Positions 1 through 6,657 are shown, counted from the first letter of the stretch. The stretch: DNA of 9,747 nt from RGIG8745 sp964554265 (GCA_964554265.1 CAZKOB010000136.1:1-9747); one strand, 5' to 3'. Made by a program: numbers and translations. Notes: generated by a model from the sequence alone, not told the origin.

Positions 1-48
1 GAGCTTGCGACGGAGGGCGTGGCGCGAAGCGACGGAGGAGTCTGTGAA
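1..48 (+). repeat. 48-bp GC-rich repeat, left copy of an exact inverted pair
   Basis: Bases 1-48 are identical to the reverse complement of 9661-9708, without a mismatch. The sequence is much more GC-rich than the flanking intergenic DNA. It contains a 10-bp direct repeat, GCGACGGAGG, at 7-16 and 29-38, so with a 22-bp step. Its inner end (38-48, GAGTCTGTGAA) is the head of the degenerate repeat units that follow. On the right-hand copy the next outward bases are GG, which cannot be compared here because the window starts at base 1, so the true left edge is unknown. It lacks an open reading frame. Its function is unknown; it looks like a dispersed chromosomal repeat rather than an insertion-sequence end, because no transposase is present. 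Confidence 0.9.
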
Positions 49-148
49 TACAACCGCTTACAACCATAAGAATCACGATAGTAGTCTGTGAATACACCAG
101 CAAGAATCACAAGAATGCTCAGTGAATGCACCAGCAAAAATCACATGG
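38..148 (+). repeat. Degenerate tandem repeat array (three units, 44-bp type)
   Basis: Three diverged units each begin with a (GAG)TCTGTGAATACA-like head followed by a CATCA/AATCAC-rich tail. The GTGAAT cores start at 44, 88 and 122, so the first step is 44 bp and the second 34 bp. The first unit, 44-68, matches the reverse complement of 9619-9643 at 23 of 25 positions. The same unit type recurs at 3759-3773, 4211-4339 and near the right end. The frameshifted 3' end of the large minus-strand gene reads through this array. No protein or RNA function can be assigned. Confidence 0.75.
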
Positions 149-3100
149 AAAGCACCCGGATATGAACATGAGGCTTCACCTATTTCACAACAATTTTTTG
201 TCCGTTTCTTATATATACCTTTTGTGGTTTTTCCCCTTGTTCTGCGCCCTGTCAAATCATAAAGAGTGGTGTCTTCCTGCTTTCTTGAATCGGGAGTACT
301 TTGTATTCCATCCCAAACATCCTGCTCTATTTTGATATTGTCGAAACCTATGATTTTTTCACTGCCCCCAGATGTATGTACAGCGGAGAAGCCGACTTTG
401 GCAATCTCGTTGCCGTTGCTGTGGATTTCCATTTTCACCTTCTGCCATGCCTCTTTGTTTTCTTCCGGTGACACTTCACTGCGTTTCCCATTGTCCACAT
501 AGATGAAGGCGTTGCCTCCGAGTCCTGATTTCCAGACATCTGCTGTCAGTACGTATTCTCCTTCAAGCAGTTTCAACTCCTGATAGAACGAAATGGTGGA
601 CGTTCCCCATTTCTGACGAACCCAATAGGTGTGTTCACCGCCGTTTTCCGGTTGTGGGTGTGATGCGAAGAAATCCGAATAATACAAGTCACCTGCGGCC
701 ATTGCCGTAAGGTCGTAATTGTTGGGATTGGAATAGTCCGGCGCCCAGCCTTCCGGCACGTAGATGGCTCTGTCGCTGTTGACTCCCGAACCCGGCATCA
801 CTTCGTATTCCTCTTCAAAGTCGCCGTTTATCAATGAAGTCGGATATTCCTTCTCCTTGTATTCTATGCCTTGCATCTTGCAGATTTCTTCTCTTGTCAA
901 TGCGGTGTTGAACAGCTTGAATGCCGATATTGTGCCGCAGAAATCGGCATTGTCTGTGGCATAGCTCGTGGCCCACCATTGTGTGCGGCCTATATAGTTG
1001 CGTGTGTCCGGTGCTACTTGTGCCAATTGGTAGGGTTCTGTGATGTTTGCACCTCCGCTCGCGTCTTCTTCACCTTCGATATATATCTTTGTGGTGTGCG
1101 TGGTGGCATCAAAGGTTACAGCAATCCTGTATTCCTTGTCTGTTTCTAATGCAGTCGCTCCTGTAACGAGGGTCGTTGTTGCGCCGTTGTACTTTATTCC
1201 GGCAGAGAGTGGGTTTGCACGCAAAAAGACGCTGTTGCCGGAACCAGAACCGAAATCATAGAATCGCGGAGCTTTGTCGAGGCTTTTGGCTTTTGTTGTC
1301 AGAAGTACTGTGTAGCTCCGCAGACTGTCGAGTATGCCTGATGGTGCCACCTCATACTTGTTGGAGGAAAATCCGGATACGGTATTTCCTGTGAAATCAA
1401 GCGACTGGTATTCCAACAATTGGTTTTTCGATATGTCGCGCGGCATGACTGTAACACTGAATTTGCGCTGTATGCCATCAACCTCTGCTTGCAGTGTCAC
1501 TTCTACCGCTTCTTCCGTTTGTTTCACCGTTCCGGACGAAGACAGCGCATCTTCGTTGCTGCTTGTCCATCGTATGGCTTTGCCACCGCTGATTGTGGCT
1601 GGCAGCACAATGTCGGAATATACTTCTGAAGGCACATGAAGAGCTTCCATCTGGGAGTCTGTCATAATCCAACGGATAAAAGACTGCGAGGATGTACCGT
1701 TGCTGTATCCTTTTCCGCTTATAAGTCGTCCTTTATAGCCGCCTATCACACAGTCGCCTGCTGTCAAATCCACTCCACTTATGCATTGGTCTATCCAGCC
1801 GTTGCGATACACCGTCAGTGTGCGGCTTTCGTTGTCGTATGTGAATGCCGAAGTGAATGTGCCGAGTTTCGTAAGATACCATTTACCGTCTGTGCCGCTG
1901 CTTTCCGTGGCCCATGCGTCGGAAGTGCCGAGAATGCTTTGGCTTGAATACGTGGTGTCACCGATTTTTACGTATGGTTTCAGCGATGCTGCGTCAACTC
2001 CGTATTCCATATTCCCGATTTGCAACAATACTCCTCCGTAGTTGTCGTGGTCTATGCTCCATGTTATCACATATGTAAAACTCCGGTTTTCGTTCGACGA
2101 TAGTTTCATGGTTCTCGTGTCCGACACGTCCATCGTCCTGTTCCATACTTCCGACACATCCGGAGCAAGTGTCGGAAACTCTTCGGTCGGGAAGTCGAAG
2201 TCGGCATGTATGGCTGTCGGATAGCCGAGAGGATAGCCTGTGCGCACCAGCCAATAGTAGTAGTCGCCGTTCATCCAGCAAAGGCGCAAGTCTGAATCAG
2301 CCGAACCGGGAAGTATGAACGGACGTACGTTGTTCTTCGTTGAATTATAGGTGATTTGTTTCTTTGTCGAGACACTTCCGTCTTCGTCGACCGTATATTT
2401 CCATATCTCATACACTTTGCTGCCGGTGATGGTGTTTTCGGTCGGAATCGACAGATATACGTCGTTCACGTTGTCTGGATCAAGCGACATGCCGCCGCTG
2501 TAGCAGTATTCCGTGTTCGACGAATGGAATCTGCCTCCTCCGTTGGCAAGGTCTGTCAGTTTCCAACTTTTTCCGTTCCAGCGTGCATAGTAGTATTCGT
2601 GTGAGTTCTTGTCGTTCGATATTTTCACCATTGCCACCACCGGATTCTCTTTCTCGTCGAGGACAATCTGCCACACCCAGTCGCGGTAGTTCGACGGTGA
2701 ATCGATGATAGTGCCCGGATATGCTGTCTTGTAGTCTCCGGTCTTGCTCACCTTGAACACACCGTCCTGTATGGTTGACAGGGTTTTGCCGTTGAGGTCG
2801 GCAAGCTGTATGTTCGTTTTCACCGTACCGTCGGCATCTTTTTCGGCATTCAGGTTGATGACGTTGAAATACAGCCAGTTCGGGTATTCATTGTCCGGAT
2901 GCCCCGTGGTGTATGCCACGTATATCTTGTCCTTGCCGTTGCTCTGATACTTTGCATAAGGACGGGCACCTGTGCTTTGCACCATTTGGTAAGGGCCCCA
3001 TTCGATGGATATGTTGTCGTTCTCGTCCGGCAGCGACAGTTTGGCTATCGTCGGATGCCAGTTTATGCCTCGCCAGCACAGATAGATATGCTCCGGGTCA

Positions 3101-3579
3101 TCGCTCAAGATGAAGGGGGAAGGGTAGGTCGTGTTGTTCGCCACCTTTATTTCGTGTTCCTCGCCGAGTTCTGTGATGTCGCCCTTTTTCTTCGATATAC
3201 GATAGTAGAAGCGTGGATCGTCGGTATGGCGCGCATAGAAAATCACGACTCTCTCGTCTGGAAGTACCAGAAAAGTAGGGTTGTTGTGGTCGTCCGGCTG
3301 GAAGCGTGAACGGACAAGAACATCCTTTTTTACCACATTCCCATCGGATGTGAAGGATATTTGTGACGATTTGATGGCGCCATGCACGTCGATGTAGCCT
3401 ATGTATGCGGAATTGATGCTTCCGTCGCTGTTTTTGTAGTGTGTGGCACGAGGATCGGCAAACCAGCACCATGCGCCTTCATCGGCGATCACATTTCCCG
3501 AATAGGAGGCTGTTGATTGTGCTTCGGCTGCAGCAGTCCATGCAAACAGACTGATTGCGAGTAGCTTCTTTATCTTCAT
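73..3579 (-). CDS. Secreted BNR_4 beta-propeller protein with LamG-like and CBM-like modules; C-terminus frameshifted
   Basis: This is a large exported protein, probably acting on or binding an extracellular glycan. I start it at the ATG at 3579 because this begins a clear signal peptide (KK, hydrophobic core, cleavage near AEA|QS at residue 20); the open frame extends to 3720 but that part has no signal-like character. By eye the order is: BNR_4-type propeller about 25-460 (hallmark WCWFADPRA near 37-45), LamG/concanavalin-like module 490-640, short Ig-like module 655-712, second LamG-like module 720-905, and a galactose-binding-like module 912-1086 starting NGDFE and ending GFDNIKIE. The tail has the Bacteroidales pattern YDLTGRR...KGIY (1107-1123) but then goes out of frame: restoring one TA unit at 210-217 gives IRNGQKIVVK and a stop at 180-182. 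As read here, residues 1124-1168 are translated partly from repeat DNA. Related propellers include hydrolases, lyases and non-catalytic binders; I cannot choose among them or name a substrate. It stands alone, with no SusC/D neighbour. Confidence 0.88.
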   Translation of the reverse strand: MKIKKLLAISLFAWTAAAEAQSTASYSGNVIADEGAWCWFADPRATHYKNSDGSINSAYIGYIDVHGAIKSSQISFTSDGNVVKKDVLVRSRFQPDDHNNPTFLVLPDERVVIFYARHTDDPRFYYRISKKKGDITELGEEHEIKVANNTTYPSPFILSDDPEHIYLCWRGINWHPTIAKLSLPDENDNISIEWGPYQMVQSTGARPYAKYQSNGKDKIYVAYTTGHPDNEYPNWLYFNVINLNAEKDADGTVKTNIQLADLNGKTLSTIQDGVFKVSKTGDYKTAYPGTIIDSPSNYRDWVWQIVLDEKENPVVAMVKISNDKNSHEYYYARWNGKSWKLTDLANGGGRFHSSNTEYCYSGGMSLDPDNVNDVYLSIPTENTITGSKVYEIWKYTVDEDGSVSTKKQITYNSTKNNVRPFILPGSADSDLRLCWMNGDYYYWLVRTGYPLGYPTAIHADFDFPTEEFPTLAPDVSEVWNRTMDVSDTRTMKLSSNENRSFTYVITWSIDHDNYGGVLLQIGNMEYGVDAASLKPYVKIGDTTYSSQSILGTSDAWATESSGTDGKWYLTKLGTFTSAFTYDNESRTLTVYRNGWIDQCISGVDLTAGDCVIGGYKGRLISGKGYSNGTSSQSFIRWIMTDSQMEALHVPSEVYSDIVLPATISGGKAIRWTSSNEDALSSSGTVKQTEEAVEVTLQAEVDGIQRKFSVTVMPRDISKNQLLEYQSLDFTGNTVSGFSSNKYEVAPSGILDSLRSYTVLLTTKAKSLDKAPRFYDFGSGSGNSVFLRANPLSAGIKYNGATTTLVTGATALETDKEYRIAVTFDATTHTTKIYIEGEEDASGGANITEPYQLAQVAPDTRNYIGRTQWWATSYATDNADFCGTISAFKLFNTALTREEICKMQGIEYKEKEYPTSLINGDFEEEYEVMPGSGVNSDRAIYVPEGWAPDYSNPNNYDLTAMAAGDLYYSDFFASHPQPENGGEHTYWVRQKWGTSTISFYQELKLLEGEYVLTADVWKSGLGGNAFIYVDNGKRSEVSPEENKEAWQKVKMEIHSNGNEIAKVGFSAVHTSGGSEKIIGFDNIKIEQDVWDGIQSTPDSRKQEDTTLYDLTGRRTRGKTTKGIYKKRTKNCCEIGEASCSYPGAFHVIFAGAFTEHSCDSCWCIHRLLS
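210..217. repeat. TA dinucleotide tract causing a frameshift
   Basis: The tract is four TA units within the last codons of the BNR_4 gene. With four units the minus strand reads ...GIYKKRTKNCC and runs on to a stop at 73-75. With five units it would read ...GIYIRNGQKIVVK followed by TAG at 182-180, which is the normal style of ending for Bacteroidales secreted proteins carrying this tail. The tract is therefore the likely site of a two-base loss, by slippage or as a sequencing error. Confidence 0.75.
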
Positions 3580-3690
3580 ATTGTTCAAGGTTAATTTAGT
3601 GTATTGGTAGGAGAGGCTATGTCTTTTCAAGTATACTTGCCGTTCGATATGAGAAGGCCACATAATTGAACTGTACAGCTGTATCCGCCT

Positions 3691-3698
3691 CAAAGTTA
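3691..3698 (-). promoter_or_regulatory. Possible -7 box for the BNR_4 gene
   Basis: The minus strand reads TAACTTTG, an exact match to the Bacteroidetes -7 consensus TAnnTTTG, about 112 bp before the ATG at 3579. At the expected distance upstream there is only ATG rather than TTG, so the -33 element is weak. The call rests on the -7 box and its position alone. Confidence 0.35.
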
Positions 3699-3758
3699 GT
3701 AACAAACAATGAGACGGCATCTGTTGTCATGCTTTTTTCTGTACAAAAAGTACATAAG

Positions 3759-3773
3759 GAGTCTGTGAGCACA
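3759..3773 (+). repeat. Solitary head of the 44-bp repeat family
   Basis: GAGTCTGTGAGCACA matches the head of the units at 38-148 and 4255-4339. Only this portion is recognisable, and the following CATTCACC resembles the unit's next block weakly. It shows that the family also occurs as single relics upstream of the BNR_4 gene. From here to about 3900 I see nothing else: no plausible gene or clear terminator. Confidence 0.5.
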
Positions 3774-3901
3774 TTCACCTTCACCTCTTTTTTTATGAAG
3801 ACTCCTATTATATATAAAAGACTGTTCCGGGCTTCGTGGCAGATGCTTCCGTACAAAATGCTACGTTTTTAGAGTGACTGCACCGGAAATATGAAATCAT
3901 C

Positions 3902-4053
3902 CCACAGGAAAGTCAAATTCACCGCACAGTTTTTTATAATCAGCACTGCTGATTATAAAAACTGCACTGCTGATTATATAATCGGCATTGTTGATTTTAT
4001 AATCGGCAGTGCAGATTTAAGAAAATAGTGCAGCGAAAATGACTTTTCTGTGG
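3902..4053. repeat. Nested imperfect palindrome (152 bp) with inner palindromes
   Basis: The outer arms 3902-3927 and 4028-4053 are complementary at 21 of 26 positions. Inside them lie a perfect palindrome (arms 3931-3945 and 3947-3961, one-base centre) and a second one (arms 3962-3978 and 3998-4014, one mismatch). The inner arms repeat the same word, ATAATC(A/G)GCA and its complement GCTGATTAT, several times. The stretch is noncoding and AT-rich apart from these GCA/TGC cores. Either strand could form a long branched structure. A small non-autonomous element (MITE-like), a structured transcript or a protein-binding array are all possible; there is no transposase nearby to support the first. 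Confidence 0.8.
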
Positions 4054-4210
4054 AATAAAATTAACTTTTCACAGGCTATAACGTGATGAGTTTCAATGCT
4101 CTATAGAAAAGAATTGATTTGTGCGGAAATCCAAATACCGTTCAAATCAAAAAAATAATGGATTTCAGGTGTGGTAAAAAAACGGTGTCTTCGCAGATTC
4201 CTTTCATGAT

Positions 4211-4339
4211 TCGGGTGTGTATACACCGGCTTAAAACCATCAACATCCTGAAATGAGTCTGTGCATACATCATCTTAAATCCATCCGAATCATGAAAAGA
4301 GTCTGTGTATACATCAACCTAAAATCATCAAAATCGTAC
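4211..4339 (+). repeat. Degenerate tandem repeat array, 44-bp period
   Basis: Three units have cores GTGTATAC (4217), GTGCATAC (4261) and GTGTATAC (4305), exactly 44 bp apart. The second and third begin GAGTCTGTG. Each core is followed by ACATCANC-type sequence, CTTAAA or CCTAAA, and then a CATC(A/C)A-rich tail with ATGAAA in the first two. This is the same family and phase as 44/88 near the left end. The array ends just before the promoter of the MarR-GNAT gene. The whole unit is diverged, so there is no constant repeat plus variable spacer as in CRISPR. Confidence 0.75.
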
Positions 4340-4345
4340 TTTTTT

Positions 4346-4376
4346 TTTGCAGGTAGGAATTTATTGCATGTATTTG
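4346..4376 (+). promoter_or_regulatory. Bacteroidetes-type promoter of the MarR-GNAT gene
   Basis: TTTG at 4346-4349 is separated by exactly 19 bases from TGTATTTG at 4369-4376, which matches the -7 consensus TAnnTTTG at all but one position. The start of transcription would fall a few bases downstream, about 25-30 bp before the ATG at 4410. Confidence 0.55.
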
Positions 4377-4390
4377 CGTAATCAATTACG
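4377..4390. promoter_or_regulatory. Candidate operator palindrome at the marR-GNAT start site
   Basis: CGTAAT-CA-ATTACG is a perfect 6+2+6 inverted repeat directly downstream of the -7 box, covering the predicted transcription start. MarR-family dimers typically bind short palindromes that overlap their own promoter and block it, so autoregulation is a reasonable inference. Nothing in the sequence shows binding directly. Confidence 0.45.
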
Positions 4391-4409
4391 TTTTTAGTGA
4401 CATAAAAAT

Positions 4410-4763
4410 ATGGATTTTTTTGAAAGAACCGGCCGGATGGCTATCGGCAGCAGATTACGCATGCTGACGGATAAGGTTACAGCAGACGCAACCCGGATTT
4501 ATCAGTTGTTTGGCGTAGAAATAAAACCCAAATGGTTTCCTGTGTTTTTCGTATTGTCCGATGGAAAAACCAAAACCATAACCGGTATAGCCAAAGAAAT
4601 CGGCCATACCCACCCGTCTGTGAGCAACATAGTTAAAGAAATGTATGCAAAGGGCCTGACAAAAGAAGTTGCGGATCCTGCGGACAAGAGAAAGAATATG
4701 GTGTTTTTGTCTGCCAAAGGGAAAAGATGGCAGATGTATTATTGGAACAATGCACGGATGTGA
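4410..4763 (+). CDS. MarR-type winged-helix half of a split MarR-GNAT regulator
   Basis: The 117-residue frame is the N-terminal DNA-binding half of a bifunctional MarR/GNAT protein. A winged helix-turn-helix spans about 41-105: TITGIAKEIG, then the recognition helix HPSVSNIVKEM (68-78), then a wing with DPADKRKN (89-96). Homology-like sequence stops at SAKGK (about 101-105). The remaining RWQMYYWNNARM looks like out-of-frame reading into a stop at 4761-4763. The GNAT half continues in the -1 frame. Adding one base to the A run at 4723-4726 would give KGKKMADV and an unbroken protein of about 317 residues, the usual size for such fusions. As written, the truncated product lacks the dimerising C-terminal helices normal for MarR proteins, so it is probably impaired. 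Confidence 0.85.
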   Translation: MDFFERTGRMAIGSRLRMLTDKVTADATRIYQLFGVEIKPKWFPVFFVLSDGKTKTITGIAKEIGHTHPSVSNIVKEMYAKGLTKEVADPADKRKNMVFLSAKGKRWQMYYWNNARM

Positions 4764-5362
4764 CAACAGCCTTTGAGAACCTGTCTAAGGAGGCGCATCA
4801 TGATTTATGGAAAGCGATAGAAGAGTGGGAGGAGTTGCTCTCCCAGAAAAGTCTGCTCCAACGAGTGAAAGAAGCCAAAAGGGCAAGAGAGAGCCGTGAG
4901 GTGCGGATTATTCCTTACAATCCAGGCTTTCAACCTGTATTCAGAGCTTTGAATGAATATTGGATTACTTCTCATTGGCATTTGGAAGCCCACGACTTGG
5001 AGACTCTTGATGATCCACAGCAAACTATCATTGGCAAAGGTGGGTATATTTTTGTCGCAACCTATAAAGATGAGCCTGTAGGTGTATGTGCTCTTTGCAA
5101 AATGGACGATTTGACATACGATTACGAACTGGCAAAACTGGCTGTCAGTCCTAAAGCTCAAGGGAAAGGTATCGGTATCAGGTTGTGTGAGGCTGCTGTA
5201 GAAAAGGCGAAGGAGCTTGGTGCGAAAAAGCTGTTTCTTGAAAGCAACACTTTGTTGAAACCTGCCATACATATATACAGAAAGATTGGATTCAAGGAAC
5301 TGTCGGAATATCATCCTGCTTATGAAAGAGGGGATATCCAAATGGAACTGACTATGGAGTGA
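4727..5362 (+). CDS. GNAT N-acetyltransferase half of a split MarR-GNAT regulator
   Basis: The frame opens at an ATG that overlaps the end of the MarR frame by 37 bases. Residues 1-55 are charged and helical, and look like the C-terminal MarR helices and linker rather than an independent start. The GNAT fold covers about 58-211. The acetyl-CoA pyrophosphate loop is visible as QGKGIG (145-150) after the beta-4 strand LAKLAVSPKA, and the later strand plus helix is LFLESN...AIHIYRKIGF (169-189). The acceptor substrate is unknown. The ATG is preceded by the purine run AAAGGGAAAAG, so translation as a separate protein by reinitiation is possible. The simpler reading is one gene broken by a single-base loss, or a sequencing error. 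A terminator follows directly. Confidence 0.85.
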   Translation: MADVLLEQCTDVTTAFENLSKEAHHDLWKAIEEWEELLSQKSLLQRVKEAKRARESREVRIIPYNPGFQPVFRALNEYWITSHWHLEAHDLETLDDPQQTIIGKGGYIFVATYKDEPVGVCALCKMDDLTYDYELAKLAVSPKAQGKGIGIRLCEAAVEKAKELGAKKLFLESNTLLKPAIHIYRKIGFKELSEYHPAYERGDIQMELTME

Positions 5363-5395
5363 GCCGGACTTTATTTCCGGCAGGGGCTTTTTTTT
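5363..5395 (+). terminator. Rho-independent terminator after the GNAT frame
   Basis: GCCGGA (5363-5368) pairs with TCCGGC (5376-5381) across a seven-base loop. AGGGGC and a run of T (5388-5395) follow. The T run begins a few bases after the stem, so the structure is not ideal, but its place directly after the stop codon supports the call. Confidence 0.6.
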
Positions 5396-5422
5396 GAGAA
5401 CATGCGGTGTGTTGGGATGTGG

Positions 5423-5452
5423 TTGGGTATAAACACATCGAGAATATTTTAG
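5423..5452 (+). promoter_or_regulatory. Bacteroidetes-type promoter of the cupin gene
   Basis: TTG at 5423-5425 and TATTTTAG at 5445-5452 (seven of eight matches to TAnnTTTG) are separated by exactly 19 bases. The element ends 31 bp before the ATG at 5484. With the terminator upstream, it indicates that the cupin is transcribed on its own. Confidence 0.45.
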
Positions 5453-5483
5453 AATAAAAAACAGATAAAAAAAGATTAAGAAT

Positions 5484-5828
5484 ATGGAAAAGACAAAGAT
5501 TGTAGTGCGAAAAGAAGAAGCTTTGAAAAAGGTGTTCAAGGGCGTTTCGTTGGATTCATTGGCCGTAGGAGAAAAATCGATGGTGACCAAGATGAATTAT
5601 GTAAAAGGTAATTTTGCCACCACGCATCAGCACCCTCATGAACAGTGTGGATATGTTATTTCCGGGGAATATAGGTTAAAGGTGGAAACACCGGAGGAGA
5701 ATATAGACATACAGCTTCGTGCCGGTGACAGTTATGCTATACCGGGAAACATGCCTCATTCGTTTGAAGTGATGGAAGGTGGTGAAGTGGTGGATATCTT
5801 TACTCCTCAACGAGAGGATTACTTATAA
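5484..5828 (+). CDS. Small cupin protein, KdgF-like
   Basis: A single-domain cupin of 114 residues, about the size of KdgF proteins. No signal peptide is visible, so it is probably cytoplasmic. Cupin motif 1 is HQHPHEQCGYVISGE with metal ligands expected at H48, H50 and Q54; motif 2 is PGNMPHSFEV with the fourth ligand at H92. KdgF opens the ring of 4,5-unsaturated uronates released by pectin or alginate lyases. The HxHPHEQ-G-Y-GE and PxxxPH patterns resemble that family, but many small cupins share them, so the reaction is inferred rather than shown. It lies downstream of an acetyltransferase-regulator and is not adjacent to any recognisable uronate pathway gene. The purine-rich upstream sequence AAAAAAAGATTAAGAAT is compatible with translation starting here. 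Confidence 0.8.
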   Translation: MEKTKIVVRKEEALKKVFKGVSLDSLAVGEKSMVTKMNYVKGNFATTHQHPHEQCGYVISGEYRLKVETPEENIDIQLRAGDSYAIPGNMPHSFEVMEGGEVVDIFTPQREDYL

Positions 5829-6000
5829 AAGGGAAATGACAACCAAGGCCGACAAAGATGGGGATTGGGCTGGAACCGGGCCAATCCGAATATCCGCCGA
5901 TTCCTGTTCCTGCCCCTTCCGACTTGCTTGCCGGCTATTGTATTGAAGGAGGATGAACAGGGGATAACTTCTTCATTTTTATTCTGTCCCCGTAAAAAGA

Positions 6001-6035
6001 CAAATCAGTGTGGCCCAATAAGCCACACTGATTTG
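6001..6035 (-). terminator. Strong rho-independent terminator between convergent genes
   Basis: A perfect 14-bp stem (6001-6014 with 6022-6035) encloses the seven-base loop CCAATAA. On the minus strand the stem is followed by TCTTTTT, so it terminates the coiled-coil gene that ends at 6097. The plus strand lacks an immediate T run, but the hairpin may also stop cupin transcripts. Bases 5829-6000, between the cupin and this hairpin, show no convincing gene. Confidence 0.85.
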
Positions 6036-6096
6036 ATTGTCAATGATTATTGTTCGTTTTTTCGGTCTGTTTTCTCAAAAATGAGAAACATCGTTG

Positions 6097-6408
6097 TCAA
6101 CGTTTATCCTCTATCCCGAAATCTTTCCATTTGGGTTGTTCCAATTGGGACTTCACTTTTGTCTTGACTTCTTTAATGCTCTGGTTAAGCTCCTGCAACA
6201 CAAGATTCGCCTCTTTCGACTTCGCACTCACTACTTCCCTAAGGGCATCAAGTTCTCCACTTTTCGTTTCTGCATCATTTGCCAAAGCTGTAAGCTTCTC
6301 CATCAGCGTATTGTTTATTCCAAAACCTTCTGCTTTCTCCTTATTTCTGTTCAAACCTTCCGCCAACAAACGCGCCTTGCGCACAGCTTCATCATAAATT
6401 TTAGACAT
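6097..6408 (-). CDS. Small coiled-coil hypothetical protein
   Basis: I start this 103-residue protein at the ATG at 6408 (MSKIYDEAVRKARLL), since the sixteen extra residues available upstream are low-complexity (FNSKNKKT) and cover a likely leader. It is highly charged, rich in Lys, Glu, Ala and Leu, with no signal peptide or membrane segment. Long helical stretches (about 1-30 and 40-90) suggest a coiled coil. It ends in KWKDFGIEDKR. It resembles short conserved hypothetical proteins of Bacteroides, but I know no function. It is monocistronic, with its own candidate promoter and a strong terminator. Confidence 0.75.
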   Translation of the reverse strand: MSKIYDEAVRKARLLAEGLNRNKEKAEGFGINNTLMEKLTALANDAETKSGELDALREVVSAKSKEANLVLQELNQSIKEVKTKVKSQLEQPKWKDFGIEDKR

Positions 6409-6434
6409 AATAATTGTTTTTTTGTTTTTACTGT

Positions 6435-6463
6435 TAAACTTATATGCCAGAGGCACCTAACAA
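6435..6463 (-). promoter_or_regulatory. Possible promoter of the coiled-coil gene
   Basis: The minus strand has TTG (6463-6461), eighteen bases, then TAAGTTTA (6442-6435), which matches TAnnTTTG at seven of eight positions. It lies 27 bp before the ATG at 6408. This implies that the start codon at 6456 would lie upstream of transcription, which supports the shorter protein. Confidence 0.4.
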
Positions 6464-6657
6464 GAATGATACTTATGCAACTCTGCACTACAAAAATACA
6501 GATTAAAAAGTGAATTTGCAAGTTTGTATATGCAGAGGCATAAGCATCTCAAACAATATTAACAACTTGTGAATCAACTACTAAGCAAAATATTAAAAAT
6601 CTATAAAACACCAAAGAAATCTATTTCAATGAGACTGGCTTCACATCTGTTTGACCG

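Noticed and set aside
3580..3720. Upstream extension of the BNR_4 protein to the ATG at 3720
   Set aside because: It would place 47 non-hydrophobic residues before an obvious signal peptide and overlap the probable promoter.
4114..4166. Possible H-type pseudoknot: TTGATTT with AAATCAA and GAAATCC with GGATTTC, interleaved
   Set aside because: Arms are only seven bases in AT-rich DNA with no evidence of transcription; chance pairing is likely.
4211..4339. Evenly spaced repeats that might be a small CRISPR array
   Set aside because: The whole 44-bp unit is diverged; there is no constant repeat with variable spacers, and no cas gene is present.
4715..4735. Programmed ribosomal frameshift joining MarR and GNAT frames
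   Set aside because: The zero-frame codons AAA GGG AAA AGA do not form a standard X XXY YYZ slippery site, and the A run is only four bases; a simple indel is more likely.
4805..5590. 261-codon open frame on the minus strand
   Set aside because: It is the antisense shadow of the GNAT and cupin start regions; its translation is rich in Phe, Ser and Ile without any recognisable motif.
5862..5887. Hairpin GGATTGG/CCAATCC after the cupin as its terminator
   Set aside because: Only seven pairs with a twelve-base loop and no T run; the 14-bp hairpin at 6001-6035 is a better candidate.
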